From JBIKLM01 sp044375105 (GTDB taxonomy: Bacteria > Planctomycetota > UBA1135 > GCA-002686595), in the NCBI GenBank assembly GCA_044375105.1, contig JBILNK010000096.1, positions 1 through 16,115 on the forward strand: a DNA stretch of 16,115 nt, read 5' to 3'. Under the pieces are notes generated by a model. It ran no database searches. It had not been told where the DNA came from and saw nothing but the letters and a program-made list of their open reading frames with translations. The position numbers and the translations under genes are program-made. Positions 1 to 8,056 of this stretch are shown in pieces (position 1 is the first letter of the stretch; every line of letters starts with the position of its first letter).

Positions 1-377
1 CGCCGGGCCTCGAGGACGCGCGGGCCGACCACCCCGAGACCCGGGTCGCGCTCGAGCTGCGCCAGCAGGTAATCGAGGCAGCCCGGCTCGAGGGTCACGT
101 CGTTGTTGATCAAGAGGACCGCCGCAGCGCCGCGCTCCAGGGCCAGTCGGATGCCCTGGTTGTTGCCCTCGCCGTACCCCAGGTTCTCGCGGTTCCTGAC
201 CTGCGGCAGATACGGGTAACGTTTGGCGAGCAGCTCGGCGATGCCGTCTTGCGAGCCGTTGTCGACGAACACGATGCGCTCCGGCGGCAGCCCCTCGGCC
301 ATGAGCGAATCGAGCGCCGCCAGGTTCTGCGGCCCCCCGTTCCAATTCACGACCACCGCGTAGGTGCTGGCCTTCAT
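1..377 (-). CDS. Glycosyltransferase family 2 (partial, 3' end cut by window edge)
   Basis: The N-terminal 125 residues of a GT-A fold glycosyltransferase are visible. The protein opens with the family-2 pattern VVVNWNG (residues 8-14), followed by the nucleotide-binding VDNGSQDG (about 38-45), a NRENLGYGEGNNQG segment that matches rhamnosyltransferase-like members, and the DXD-equivalent INND (about 90-93). Such enzymes transfer a sugar from a nucleotide sugar to a glycan or lipid acceptor, usually at the cytoplasmic face of the membrane. The acceptor cannot be told from this fragment. The ATG at 377 overlaps the xseA stop codon (ATGA), so translation is probably coupled to xseA and the gene sits at the distal end of that transcript. 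No Shine-Dalgarno is visible. Family assignment is firm; substrate is unknown. Confidence 0.88.
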   Translation of the reverse strand, partial: MKASTYAVVVNWNGGPQNLAALDSLMAEGLPPERIVFVDNGSQDGIAELLAKRYPYLPQVRNRENLGYGEGNNQGIRLALERGAAAVLLINNDVTLEPGCLDYLLAQLERDPGLGVVGPRVLEAR

Positions 378-1744
378 GGGCGGGGCGGATCGATGGCTTC
401 GACGCGCGCCGCGGCGCGGCCGGAGGCGAAGCGCAGCTCGAGCAGCTCCCCCAGGGCCAGGTCGCTCGCGGCGCGCACGCCGCGGCCATCCGCGCGCCGC
501 GCCAGGGCATAACCGCGGGCCAGCACCGCCAGGGGCGAGATCGCTTCGAGGCGCGCGGCCGCGGTCGACAGGCGTTGCCCCGGCCGCTCCAGGGCAGAGC
601 GGCCGGCAAAGCCCAGGGCCGGTCCGAGGGCCGCCAGGCGCTCGGACAAGCGCCACAGGCGCCTCCGGGGGCTCTGCGGCTCCAGGCGCCGACCGACGGC
701 TTCCAGCCGCTGGGCGGCCCGGGAGAGACGCTGCTGCAAGGCCGCCTCGAGCCGCAGCTCGAGGGCTGCGAGGCGCGCGGCGCGGCGCTCCAGGGGGCGC
801 CCGGGATCGGCCAGGGCGCCGCGGCCCGCCAGCCGCTCCAGGCGCTCGCCGCGGCGCAGCATCAGCCGGTCGACCGCTTGCGCGAGGTGCAGTCCGGCCC
901 GCTGGATCGAGTCGAGCAACTGGGCACGGTCAGGGATCGCCGTCTGGGCCCCGTCGGTGGGCGTGTGCGCGCGATGGTCGGCGACGAAATCCGCCAGCGT
1001 CACGTCGGTCTCGTGCCCGACGGCGCTGATCACCGGGACCGGGCATTCGAAGATTGCGCGCGCCACCGGCTCCTCGTTGAAGGCCCACAGGTCCTCCAGC
1101 GAGCCGCCGCCGCGCGCCACCACGATCAGGTCCACTCCCGAGGCCGCCAGGGCGCGGATCGCGGCCGCCACCGATGCCGCCGCTCCGGGGCCTTGCACCG
1201 GCGTGTGGCACAGCCGCAGCGGATACCCCGGCCAGCGCAGGCTGCGGGTGCGCAGGAAGTCCTGCAGGGCGGCGCCATCGCGGCTGGTGACCAGGCCCAG
1301 GCAGCGCGGCAGGCGCGGCAGGGAGCGCTTACGCTCGAACCAACCGCGCGCCGCCAGTTCGCGGCGCAGGGCCTCGAAGCGCTCCAGCAGCTGGCCGATG
1401 CCGACGGGCTCGAGCCGCTCGACCACCAGCGAGTAGGAGCCGCGCGGCGCATACACGTCGAGCTTGCCGTGGGCGACGACGCGGTCGCCCTCCTTGGGAT
1501 TGGTGCGGGAGGCGCGCGCCACCTGGCTGCGCCAGACCACGCAAGCGATGCGAGCGTTCTCGTCCTTGAGGTCGAAATAGACGTGGCCCGAAGCCGCGCG
1601 CTTGAGCCCCGATAGTTCGCCCTCGAGCGCCAGACGGCCGAAGCCCTCCAGGTCCTTCTGGATCGCGCGGGTCAGGCCGCTGACCGTCCAGGGTTGCTGG
1701 GCATCGAATAGGCCGGCCTGGGCGCGGCTCTCGGGGACGGCCAT
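374..1744 (-). CDS. xseA: Exodeoxyribonuclease VII large subunit
   Basis: The 456-residue product is a normal-length XseA, the catalytic subunit of exonuclease VII, which degrades single-stranded DNA from either end to short oligonucleotides and acts in mismatch repair and recombination. An N-terminal OB-fold spans about residues 18-110 (WTVSGL, GHVYFDLKDE). The catalytic domain carries the family signatures RGGGSLEDLW (211-220) and GHETDVTLADFVADHRAHTPT (243-263). A long Leu/Arg/Ala helical region (about 275-400) ends in the conserved SPLAVLARGYAL (403-414). I chose the ATG at 1744, because it lies 7 nt after the upstream stop and 33 residues upstream of it are low-complexity Arg/Pro with no family match. 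There is no clear Shine-Dalgarno, so coupling to the upstream gene is likely. The small subunit gene xseB, often adjacent, is not seen in the window. Confidence 0.95.
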   Translation of the reverse strand: MAVPESRAQAGLFDAQQPWTVSGLTRAIQKDLEGFGRLALEGELSGLKRAASGHVYFDLKDENARIACVVWRSQVARASRTNPKEGDRVVAHGKLDVYAPRGSYSLVVERLEPVGIGQLLERFEALRRELAARGWFERKRSLPRLPRCLGLVTSRDGAALQDFLRTRSLRWPGYPLRLCHTPVQGPGAAASVAAAIRALAASGVDLIVVARGGGSLEDLWAFNEEPVARAIFECPVPVISAVGHETDVTLADFVADHRAHTPTDGAQTAIPDRAQLLDSIQRAGLHLAQAVDRLMLRRGERLERLAGRGALADPGRPLERRAARLAALELRLEAALQQRLSRAAQRLEAVGRRLEPQSPRRRLWRLSERLAALGPALGFAGRSALERPGQRLSTAAARLEAISPLAVLARGYALARRADGRGVRAASDLALGELLELRFASGRAAARVEAIDPPRP

Positions 1745-1751
1745 GCCGCGG

Positions 1752-2993
1752 TTATCGCCGCTCGGCCGGCGCCGGGTCAAGCGCGCTGGGCACCGCCGGG
1801 GCGGCCGTCCCCGGCAGCCCGGACGCGCGCCAGGCGTCCACATCGGCGCGCGGAAGGTGGATCCACAGGCGCCCTTCGAGGAACGGCATCGGCTCCCCGG
1901 CGCGCACGCTGGCCCCCTGCTCGAGCAGCAGCGAGACCCGCTCGCCGGCGATGCGGATCGCCAGCCGATCGGCGAAGAGCCGCCGCAGCTCCCGGCCGTC
2001 CGCGTCGACCTCGGCCAGCTCGACCCCGCGCAGCAGCTCCTCGGCCACGCCCTCGAAGCGCACCAAACGGAAGCGCGCCCCGGGCCCGTCCAGCGCCAGC
2101 AAGCGGTTCAGGCTGTATTCGAGCCAGGCCTTGGGATAGCGCCCGTCGTCGGGCACCTCCCGGGGCGCCGCGCTGAACAGCTCTCCGCAGGCCGCCACGA
2201 ACGGCGCCGGATCGACGCGCCGCAGCGGCAACACCAAGCGGCCTTCCGGGAAGGGCTCGCGCCGGCCTGCGGTCGCGCTGTGCCCGTCCTCCAGGATCAA
2301 GCTCAGCGTGTGCGCCGATCGACTGCCCGAGAGACTCAAGCGTTTGGCGACCAGGTGTCCGCTGAGGCGGCCTTCGGAATCGAAGCGCCGCAGCACCACC
2401 GGCCCGGCGCCCGCGGGGGCCTTTGGATCCAGGGCGCGGGGCACGCGGCCCAGCTCGAGCAGATCGAAACTGCGCACGCCTTCGAGGCGCAGCAGCGCGT
2501 TGAACGCGGGGACCAACTCGCGGCCGCGGCTCACGTCCGGGCTGGGTGCTGCGGGCAGCGCCGCGGACTCGGCCGCCGGCTCGGGGAGCCCCAGGGCCGC
2601 GGAGAGCCCCGCGCCCAGGGCGCTGGCCCGCGAGCCGTCCGGGGCGCCGAGCTGGGCCAGCTCGCGCTGCACGCGCAGGACCGACAGCTCGCGCTCGATC
2701 AGGCGGTCGGACAGACGCGCCAGCTCGGTCTCGAGCGCCAGGCCACGGGCCCGGGCGCCGCGCAGCTCGAGCTCGAGCGCCTGGGCGCGGGCGCGCCAAG
2801 CCGCTTCCCCATCGAGCGCCAGGCCACCATCCAGGGGAACCTCGAGGACAACCCCGCCGTGCCGCGCCTGCCCCCAGGAGACCGGCGCCGCGGGGGCCGG
2901 CTCGGCAGCCCCGGGCCCGGGCTCCTGGGTCCGACCCAGGGGCTCCTCGGAGGGGCCTCTGAGCAGGCACAGGCAGGCGAGCAGGGACAGCAT
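1752..2993 (-). CDS. Unrecognised exported protein with coiled coil and duplicated domain
   Basis: I do not recognise this 413-residue protein. It starts with a short hydrophobic stretch (MLSLLACLCLLRG) with a Cys at position 9, a possible weak signal peptide or lipoprotein signal, then a Pro/Ala/Glu-rich linker. Residues about 63-115 form a Leu/Arg/Glu heptad-like coiled coil (ALELELRGARARGLALETEL). The rest contains two related modules, about 158-265 and 289-388. Each runs NxLLxL(E/D)G, then D-x-(D/E)-G-R, then SLxLExG, then FxEGRLxxxLxRxDxxx(F/W). The C-terminus is Ala/Pro-rich and disordered. It heads the transcript with xseA and the glycosyltransferase, with only 7 nt to xseA, but a functional link to exonuclease VII is not evident. 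The ATG at 2993 is the only start that keeps the hydrophobic N-terminus; no Shine-Dalgarno is visible. The coding assignment rests on codon bias, tight packing and the internal duplication. Confidence 0.72.
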   Translation of the reverse strand: MLSLLACLCLLRGPSEEPLGRTQEPGPGAAEPAPAAPVSWGQARHGGVVLEVPLDGGLALDGEAAWRARAQALELELRGARARGLALETELARLSDRLIERELSVLRVQRELAQLGAPDGSRASALGAGLSAALGLPEPAAESAALPAAPSPDVSRGRELVPAFNALLRLEGVRSFDLLELGRVPRALDPKAPAGAGPVVLRRFDSEGRLSGHLVAKRLSLSGSRSAHTLSLILEDGHSATAGRREPFPEGRLVLPLRRVDPAPFVAACGELFSAAPREVPDDGRYPKAWLEYSLNRLLALDGPGARFRLVRFEGVAEELLRGVELAEVDADGRELRRLFADRLAIRIAGERVSLLLEQGASVRAGEPMPFLEGRLWIHLPRADVDAWRASGLPGTAAPAVPSALDPAPAERR

Positions 2994-3170
2994 CGGAATC
3001 TCAGGCGGTCAGGGACGGCTGTGGGCAGCGGAGCTTCCCGGGCCAGACGGGCTCCAGGGTGCGCGGACCGCCCTCCCGGGGCAAGCGCAGCCTCGGCGCC
3101 CTTGCACCGGGCCGGGAGCAGCGCTGCCCTGCCGGCGCCCGCTGGGCCGCCCGCCGGGCCAGCGAAAGCG

Positions 3171-3200
3171 GACAGCCCGCCGAGGTTCCGGCGGGCTGTC
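3171..3200 (-). terminator. Strong hairpin, likely transcription terminator of the HEAT-repeat gene
   Basis: A perfect 12-bp GC-rich stem (3171-3182 with 3189-3200) closes a 6-nt loop. It lies 95 nt after the stop of the minus-strand gene at 3296. Reading on the minus strand, the stem is followed by CGCTTTCGCT, a weak T-containing tail rather than a clean U tract. A second, imperfect hairpin (GGCCCGGG at 3250-3257 with CCCGGGCC at 3276-3283) lies closer to the stop and may contribute. The rest of the 2994-3295 gap shows no credible gene and no clear promoter for the next minus-strand gene at 2993. Confidence 0.6.
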
Positions 3201-3295
3201 ATGTCACGGCGTGGGCGCGGCGAGAGCCACCCCGCTCCCAAGCGCTGCAGGCCCGGGAAGCGCGCAGCGGCCGCACCCGGGCCAAGGGCCCGGCG

Positions 3296-4141
3296 TCACG
3301 CGGCGGCGTCCCAGTCCTTCTTCTTGTTGTCGTTCCACCAGGAGCGCCACTGCAGGAAGCCCTGCTCGCTGTGTTTGGTGAGCTTCTCGAGGGTCGACCG
3401 GATCGGGCCGCGCAGAGTCTCGAATTCCTTGACCATCTGCTCGTAGTCGTTGGCCCCGCCGAAATTGTTCTGGCCCTGGTCGGTCTCGATGATGTCCGCC
3501 AGGTGGATGACGCGGTTCAGGAGCTCGTCGAAGATCACCTTGCGCACCTTCTGATCGACGTTGGTGAAACTGCCCAGGGCCTCGGCGCCTGCGGCGGCCA
3601 CCGCCCAATCGCCGTCGTTGATCAGCTTGAGCAGCGGCTTGACGGCCTTCTCCACCTGGGTCTGACCCAGGGCCAGCACCACCGCCCGATGGGCCTTGGG
3701 GCATTCGCGCAGTTTCTTGCTGCCCAGGTGGTCGATCAGCTCGTCGGCCGATTCGGGGCCCATGCGCCCCAGGATCACACCGGCGTAGGTCTTGAGCTCC
3801 TCGTCGGGAATGTCCTTGGCCAGGTCCTTGCGCGGCACGGTCAGGATGCGGGCCACGGCCTTGACCATCGCGGCCCGATCCTTGGAGCCGCTCTTGGCGA
3901 ACTCCGTGGAGAGCGCGTCCAGGGTCCCCTGGGCCTCGCGGTCCTGCTTGCCCTTGGCATCGACCTGCTTGGCCAGGGCTTCGATCAGGGTCGCGACCTC
4001 GGCACGCTCGTCCTGGATCGGGGCCTCCTCCTTGGGCGGCTCCTGGGCGGCGCCGGCCAGGGCCAGGGCCGGAGCGGCGCCCCACGTCGCGGGAAGCAGC
4101 AGCACGAGCAGGGAAAGGGTCGAGCGCAGTTGGACTTTCAT
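3296..4141 (-). CDS. Secreted HEAT-repeat-like protein
   Basis: The 281-residue product begins with a clear Sec signal peptide: basic MKVQLR, hydrophobic core LSLLVLLLP, Ala-rich cleavage region near residue 30-33 (ALAGAAQ). After an acidic linker, residues about 45-205 are helix pairs of HEAT/Armadillo character (for example YAGVILGRMGPESADELIDHL and the helix ending VEKAVKPLLKLINDGDWAVAAAGAEALGSF). These repeats normally make a protein-binding solenoid, here outside the cytoplasm. The C-terminus ends in a Trp-rich motif, FLQWRSWWNDNKKKDWDAA (262-280), a W-x-x-WW-x-x-N-x(4,5)-W pattern that I associate with planctomycete HEAT proteins from memory. The partner is unknown. It appears to be a single-gene unit with a terminator downstream and 172 nt upstream. 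No Shine-Dalgarno precedes the ATG. Confidence 0.85.
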   Translation of the reverse strand: MKVQLRSTLSLLVLLLPATWGAAPALALAGAAQEPPKEEAPIQDERAEVATLIEALAKQVDAKGKQDREAQGTLDALSTEFAKSGSKDRAAMVKAVARILTVPRKDLAKDIPDEELKTYAGVILGRMGPESADELIDHLGSKKLRECPKAHRAVVLALGQTQVEKAVKPLLKLINDGDWAVAAAGAEALGSFTNVDQKVRKVIFDELLNRVIHLADIIETDQGQNNFGGANDYEQMVKEFETLRGPIRSTLEKLTKHSEQGFLQWRSWWNDNKKKDWDAAA

Positions 4142-4313
4142 GGCTTGGGTCGCGGGGCGGGGTGCCGGCGCGGAGCGCGCGCCAACTTATCGAACCGGTC
4201 CCTACGGAAGAACGACCGCCCTGTGAACCGGACGGAGCGCTGCCGGAATCAGGCCGGGGCTCAGTGGTGCAAACCGGGTGCCAAGGGCTCGGGGCCGCTC
4301 CTCGGTCGATTCT

Positions 4314-5117
4314 TCAAGGGCCGGTCAGGCCTTCAAGGCCCTCGGAAAGGGCCTGGAAGGCGGGTCCCGAGGCCCCCGGGAGCGCGCGGGTCGAGCCCTG
4401 CAACGCGCGCACCGGGCAGCACAGCCACAGGGCATTGCTGAGGGCCAATTCCGGGGCGACCTCGAGCTGCGTCCTCTCCAGGGGACGCTCCGCGGCCAGG
4501 CCGGACTCCAGCAGCAGGCCGCGCACGATGCCGGGCAAGGCGCCGGCAGACAGGGGCGGGGTCCACCAGCGGCCCTCGAAGAAGGCGTACAGATTGCTGC
4601 GCGATCCGCAGGCGAAGCCCCCGGCGCTGGAGGGCAGCAGCGCCTCGAAGGCGCCCTTCGCCCGGGCCTGCCGCTGAGCGCGCTCCTTGAGCCAGCGCCC
4701 GGCGTGCTTGTGGGCGGCGCCCGGGTCGCCGGCGGCCACGGCCAGCTCGGCGGGCGCCAGCCAGGCGGTGACCCCAGCCGCGGGGGGCCGCGGCAATTCG
4801 CGCGGGCTGAGCCACAGTCCGGGCCCGATCCCCAGGTTGATGCGCAGGGCGAAGTCGGCGGCGCCCAGGGCCTCGATCAGGCCCGCGAGACCGGTCTCCA
4901 GGGCCGCTCGATCGAAGAGATAGAGGTCCGGCGCGAGCGCAGCGGCGCTCTGCTCGAGGCGTGCGAGATGCCGCTGCCAAAACCACGGGCGGCCCGCGCG
5001 CACCCCGACGGTCTCGAAGACCGTGCAGCCCGTCGCGAAGGCTGGCCAGCGCGGATCGAAGGGCGGCGGCTCTGACCAGACCCGGCCTTGCCACCAAAGC
5101 GGCCAGTCCGCGCTCAC
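4314..5117 (-). CDS. pabC: Aminodeoxychorismate lyase-like, fold-type IV PLP enzyme
   Basis: The 267-residue product belongs to the class IV aminotransferase/ADC lyase family. Next to pabB it most likely converts 4-amino-4-deoxychorismate to 4-aminobenzoate plus pyruvate for folate synthesis. The N-terminus has the family pattern GCTVFETVGVRAGRPWFWQRHLARLEQSA (30-58). The PLP lysine is K137 in AAHKHAGRW, matching the LKHxNR motif of E. coli PabC. The cofactor segment GSRSNLY (171-177) and the LPGIVRGLLLE motif (194-204) follow. Unusually, the position just before GSRSN is Cys170 (codon TGC at 4608-4610), where the family has the Glu that contacts the pyridine nitrogen of PLP. The start is GTG at 5117, which overlaps the pabB stop as GTGA; longer frames upstream are antisense-like shadow sequence of pabB. 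A branched-chain or D-amino-acid aminotransferase is possible by family but unlikely given the neighbour. Confidence 0.9.
   Translation of the reverse strand: MSADWPLWWQGRVWSEPPPFDPRWPAFATGCTVFETVGVRAGRPWFWQRHLARLEQSAAALAPDLYLFDRAALETGLAGLIEALGAADFALRINLGIGPGLWLSPRELPRPPAAGVTAWLAPAELAVAAGDPGAAHKHAGRWLKERAQRQARAKGAFEALLPSSAGGFACGSRSNLYAFFEGRWWTPPLSAGALPGIVRGLLLESGLAAERPLERTQLEVAPELALSNALWLCCPVRALQGSTRALPGASGPAFQALSEGLEGLTGP
4329..4361 (-). other. Long hairpin inside the 3' end of pabC
   Basis: The arms 4329-4341 and 4349-4361 are complementary over 13 positions with one wobble/mismatch and a 7-nt loop. The hairpin falls in codons of the C-terminal AFQALSEGLEG segment and ends 12 nt before the stop codon. 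It could act as a terminator or an mRNA 3'-end stabiliser, but there is no U tract after it, and part of the symmetry follows from the repeated Leu/Glu/Gly codons. Confidence 0.35.
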
Positions 5118-6475
5118 GCTTGGGCCTCCGACACGGCCGCCAGCAGGGCGCGGGCCTTGTCGAGCGTCTCGGCCTCCTCGGCCTCGGGATCGGAGCGGAT
5201 CGTGATCCCGCCGCCGACCAAGAACTCGAGCCGCCCCGCGGGGCCCTGGCCAGCCCACACGAGGGTGCGGATCAGGATGCTCCACAGCGCCTGCCCGCGC
5301 AGATCCACGAAACCCAGGCCGCCGCAAAAGAAGCCCCGGCCGCGCCCCTCGAGGGCCGCGATGTGCTGCATGGCGGCGCGCTTGGGCGCGCCGGTGATCG
5401 AGGCCCCGGGGAACAGGGCCTGCAGCAATCGCAGCGCGCCGATCCCAGGCCGCGGACGGCCCTGCACCTCGGCCACCAGGTGGTGCACCGCCGCGTAGCT
5501 TTCGAGCAGGGGATAGCCCGGCACGCGCACCGTCCCCGGCTCGCAGACCTGCCCCAGGTCGTTGCGCGCCAGGTCGACGATCATGGTCAGCTCGGCGCGG
5601 TCCTTGACGCTCTCCAGCAGGCCCTGCGCCGCCCGGCGATCGCGCTCGGGGTCGGGATCGCGCCGCGCGGTGCCCTTGATCGGACGCGTGCGGGCCACGC
5701 CGCCCTCCAAGGACAACAGCAGCTCGGGCGAGCTCGACAAGAGCGCCCCGCCAGGAAAGGCCAGGAAGGCCCCGTAGGGCGCCGGGTTGCTGCGCCGCAG
5801 GCGCAGATAGAGCCCCAGCGGATCGCCGCTGGCCCGGCCCGCGAAGGCATGGGCGAGATTGGCCTGATAGACCTCGCCGGCCGCGATGGCCTCGATCAGC
5901 TCGGCCACGCGCCGGCGATGGCGATCCGGCGAAACCTCGCGCCAGAGGTCGGCGACCTCTGCTGCGGGGGCCTGTGGCGAGGGAGCGGACAGGGCCGCCA
6001 GCACGCGTGCGCGACGCGCGCGCCAATCGGGACGGGCCCGATTGATCACCAAAGCCAACTGCCCCAGGGCTCGGTTCCAGACCAGCCAGTCGGTGTAAAA
6101 GCCGCCGACCAGGGGCGGCAAAGGCAACGGCGCCGGCGGCAGCTCAAGGTCGTCCCCGGCCAGGCCCAGCTCGTAGGACAGGGCTCCGATGAAGCCGCCT
6201 TGGAACGGGCCGGGCAGCCAGCCCGCCGGCGACAGCCCCTCCAGTTGCAGCTCGAGGGCCGCGATCGAGGTCAGTCCTTCGAAGCGCCGCGGCGGATCGA
6301 AAGCCAAGAGATCGAAGCGCGCCGGGCGGCCGCCGCAGGAGTCGAGGGCCGCCAGGCCGGGTTCGCGCGAGAGGGCCAGCAACGCCGCGCCGAGGTCCGG
6401 CGCCCCGGCGCCGAGGGGCCAGGTTTCGACCCGGGGATCGAAGGCCAGCGCTGTCGACCTCTGTTCCGACCGCAT
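5114..6475 (-). CDS. pabB: Aminodeoxychorismate synthase component I
   Basis: The 453-residue product is a chorismate-utilising enzyme of the TrpE/PabB/MenF family. PIKGT at 265-269, with K267, is the signature that separates PabB (covalent Lys intermediate) from TrpE, which has Ala at this position. Other family motifs are GEVYQANLAHAF (200-211), SSSPELLLSL (247-256), DLARNDLGQVCEPGTV (301-316), FPGASITGAPKRAAM (355-369), GGLGFVDL (385-392) and GGGITIRSDPEAEEAETLDKA (421-441). It would convert chorismate plus ammonia to 4-amino-4-deoxychorismate, with ammonia from a separate PabA amidotransferase that is not in the window. It overlaps pabC by 4 nt. I chose ATG at 6475, the first Met before the aligned N-terminal domain; an in-frame GTG at 6493 is the alternative. 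It is divergent from the MFS gene, with 84 nt between starts and no clear Shine-Dalgarno. Confidence 0.95.
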   Translation of the reverse strand: MRSEQRSTALAFDPRVETWPLGAGAPDLGAALLALSREPGLAALDSCGGRPARFDLLAFDPPRRFEGLTSIAALELQLEGLSPAGWLPGPFQGGFIGALSYELGLAGDDLELPPAPLPLPPLVGGFYTDWLVWNRALGQLALVINRARPDWRARRARVLAALSAPSPQAPAAEVADLWREVSPDRHRRRVAELIEAIAAGEVYQANLAHAFAGRASGDPLGLYLRLRRSNPAPYGAFLAFPGGALLSSSPELLLSLEGGVARTRPIKGTARRDPDPERDRRAAQGLLESVKDRAELTMIVDLARNDLGQVCEPGTVRVPGYPLLESYAAVHHLVAEVQGRPRPGIGALRLLQALFPGASITGAPKRAAMQHIAALEGRGRGFFCGGLGFVDLRGQALWSILIRTLVWAGQGPAGRLEFLVGGGITIRSDPEAEEAETLDKARALLAAVSEAQA

Positions 6476-6559
6476 GTAGAGCCATGATGCCACGCGGCGG
6501 GCCGCGGGATCGCCTCCGCGTCTGGCGCCGGGCTGCCCGGGAGCGGTACAACCAACGGG

Positions 6560-7891
6560 GTGACCCAAGAACGTGCCTCTCGCTCCGTGCTCGGTCTGGT
6601 GTTCCTGACCGTGTTCATCGACCTGGTCGGGTTCTCGATCCTGTTCCCGCTGTTCCCGGCCCTGCTCGAGCACTACCTCGCCCGCGAGGGGCCGGACGGC
6701 CTGGTGGGCCGGGTGGTCGCCGGATTGACCGAATGGATCGGAGACCGGCCGCGGGCCGATCTGGCCGTGGCCACGCTCTTCGGGGGCATCCTCGGCAGCC
6801 TCTACAGCGGCCTGCAATTCGCGGCCGCGCCCCTGTGGGGTGCCCTGTCGGATCGCATCGGCCGGCGCCCGACCCTGCTGGTCACGCTCTTCGGCACGGC
6901 GCTGTCCTACGCCCTGTGGAGCGTATCGGCCGCGTTCCTGTGGCTGGTGGTGTCGCGGCTCTTGGCCGGCATCATGGCCGGCAACATCTCGACCGCCAGC
7001 GCGGTGATCGCCGACGTGTCCCCGCGCGAATCCCGCGGCCGGAACATGGCCGTGATCGGCATGGCGGTCGGCCTGGGATTCGTGCTGGGCCCGGCGATCG
7101 GCGCCCTCTCGCAGGTCTATGGCCCGCAGCTCGGCGACACATCGCAGGCCTTCGGCTGGCATCCCTTCTCGTTCCCCGCCCTGGTGGCCCTGGCGCTCTC
7201 GAGCCTTAACTTCCTATGGGCCCTGCTGCGCTTCCCGGAGACGCTGCGCCCCGGCGAGGCCAGCGCCGAGCGCCGCCCGCTGCGCCCCTTCGAAGCCCTG
7301 CGCGAGCTGGGGCTCCCGGGGGTGACGCGCACCCACGCGATCTATCTGGCCTACGGCACGGCCTTCTCCGCCATGGAGTTCACGCTGGTGTTCCTGGCGG
7401 CCGAGCGCCTGGGCTACGGGCCGGCCCAAAACGGCTGGATGTTCGGGTTCATCGGCCTGCTGATCGCCTTGACCCAGGGCGGGCTGGTGCGGCGGCTGGC
7501 CCCAAGAATCGGCGAGCGGCGCCTGGCGCGCCTCGGGCTGCTGCTGCTGATCCCCGGTTTCGTGGCGGTGGGCCTGGCCCACACCAGCCCGGTGCTGTAC
7601 CTGGGCCTGGCGCTCCTGGCCGTGGGCAGCGCCCTCGAGATGCCCTCGCTCTCCGGCCTGGTGTCGCTCTACGCGCCGCCGGATCGCCAGGGCCTGGCGA
7701 TGGGCACCTTCCGCTCCATGGGCGCCCTGAGCCGCGCCATCGGCCCGCTGCTGGGCGCGGGGGTCTACTGGGCCCTGTCCCCCTCGGCCCCCTATCTGCT
7801 GGGGGCCTTGGCGCTGCTATGGCCCCTCTGGCTGGCCCGGGGGCTGCCCGAGCCGCCGCCCAGCGCCCGAGCCGTCCCGGGCGCCGGTTGA
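6560..7891 (+). CDS. MFS transporter, TCR/Tet-like efflux family
   Basis: The 443-residue product has about 12 hydrophobic segments. TM1 reads FLTVFIDLVGFSILFPLFPAL (15-35), which carries the intramembrane Asp typical of TetA-like drug:H+ antiporters. The cytoplasmic loop between TM2 and TM3 contains motif A, GALSDRIGRRP (94-104). A motif-C-like Gly/Pro helix, GMAVGLGFVLGPAIGAL, follows in TM5, and a polar central loop (about 225-250) joins the two halves. The second half has a weaker motif A-like RRLAPRIGERR. The protein should be an inner-membrane secondary carrier; the substrate cannot be read from the sequence and resistance should not be assumed. The start is GTG at 6560; no upstream ATG is in frame. 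A TACAAC box 7 nt before the GTG could be a -10. The divergent partner is pabB, which gives no clear clue to the cargo. Confidence 0.9.
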   Translation: MTQERASRSVLGLVFLTVFIDLVGFSILFPLFPALLEHYLAREGPDGLVGRVVAGLTEWIGDRPRADLAVATLFGGILGSLYSGLQFAAAPLWGALSDRIGRRPTLLVTLFGTALSYALWSVSAAFLWLVVSRLLAGIMAGNISTASAVIADVSPRESRGRNMAVIGMAVGLGFVLGPAIGALSQVYGPQLGDTSQAFGWHPFSFPALVALALSSLNFLWALLRFPETLRPGEASAERRPLRPFEALRELGLPGVTRTHAIYLAYGTAFSAMEFTLVFLAAERLGYGPAQNGWMFGFIGLLIALTQGGLVRRLAPRIGERRLARLGLLLLIPGFVAVGLAHTSPVLYLGLALLAVGSALEMPSLSGLVSLYAPPDRQGLAMGTFRSMGALSRAIGPLLGAGVYWALSPSAPYLLGALALLWPLWLARGLPEPPPSARAVPGAG

Positions 7892-8056
7892 CCCGCCAGC
7901 GGCGCCGCCGCGGCGGGCGACCCGACCGTCGATCTGGGCCCAAAGGCGGATTCCCGGGGCTGGTTCAGCGGAAAATCCGGGCCTCGGCAGACCGCAGGTC
8001 TCGGCGCTCCGGCTTCGACAAGGTTTCCGGGTCTAAGACCGTAGCCCGCCGCCACC

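Noticed and set aside
1602..3446. Long plus-strand open frame (614 codons) across xseA and the duplicated-domain gene
   Set aside because: It is antisense to recognised genes, mostly Arg/Ala/Gln/Pro low complexity with no family motif. Such frames arise because GC-rich codon use removes stops from the opposite strand.
5118..6026. N-terminal extension of the pabC reading frame
   Set aside because: It lies wholly inside pabB in another frame and is Arg/Gly/Ala-rich; the GTG overlapping the pabB stop is a natural coupled start.
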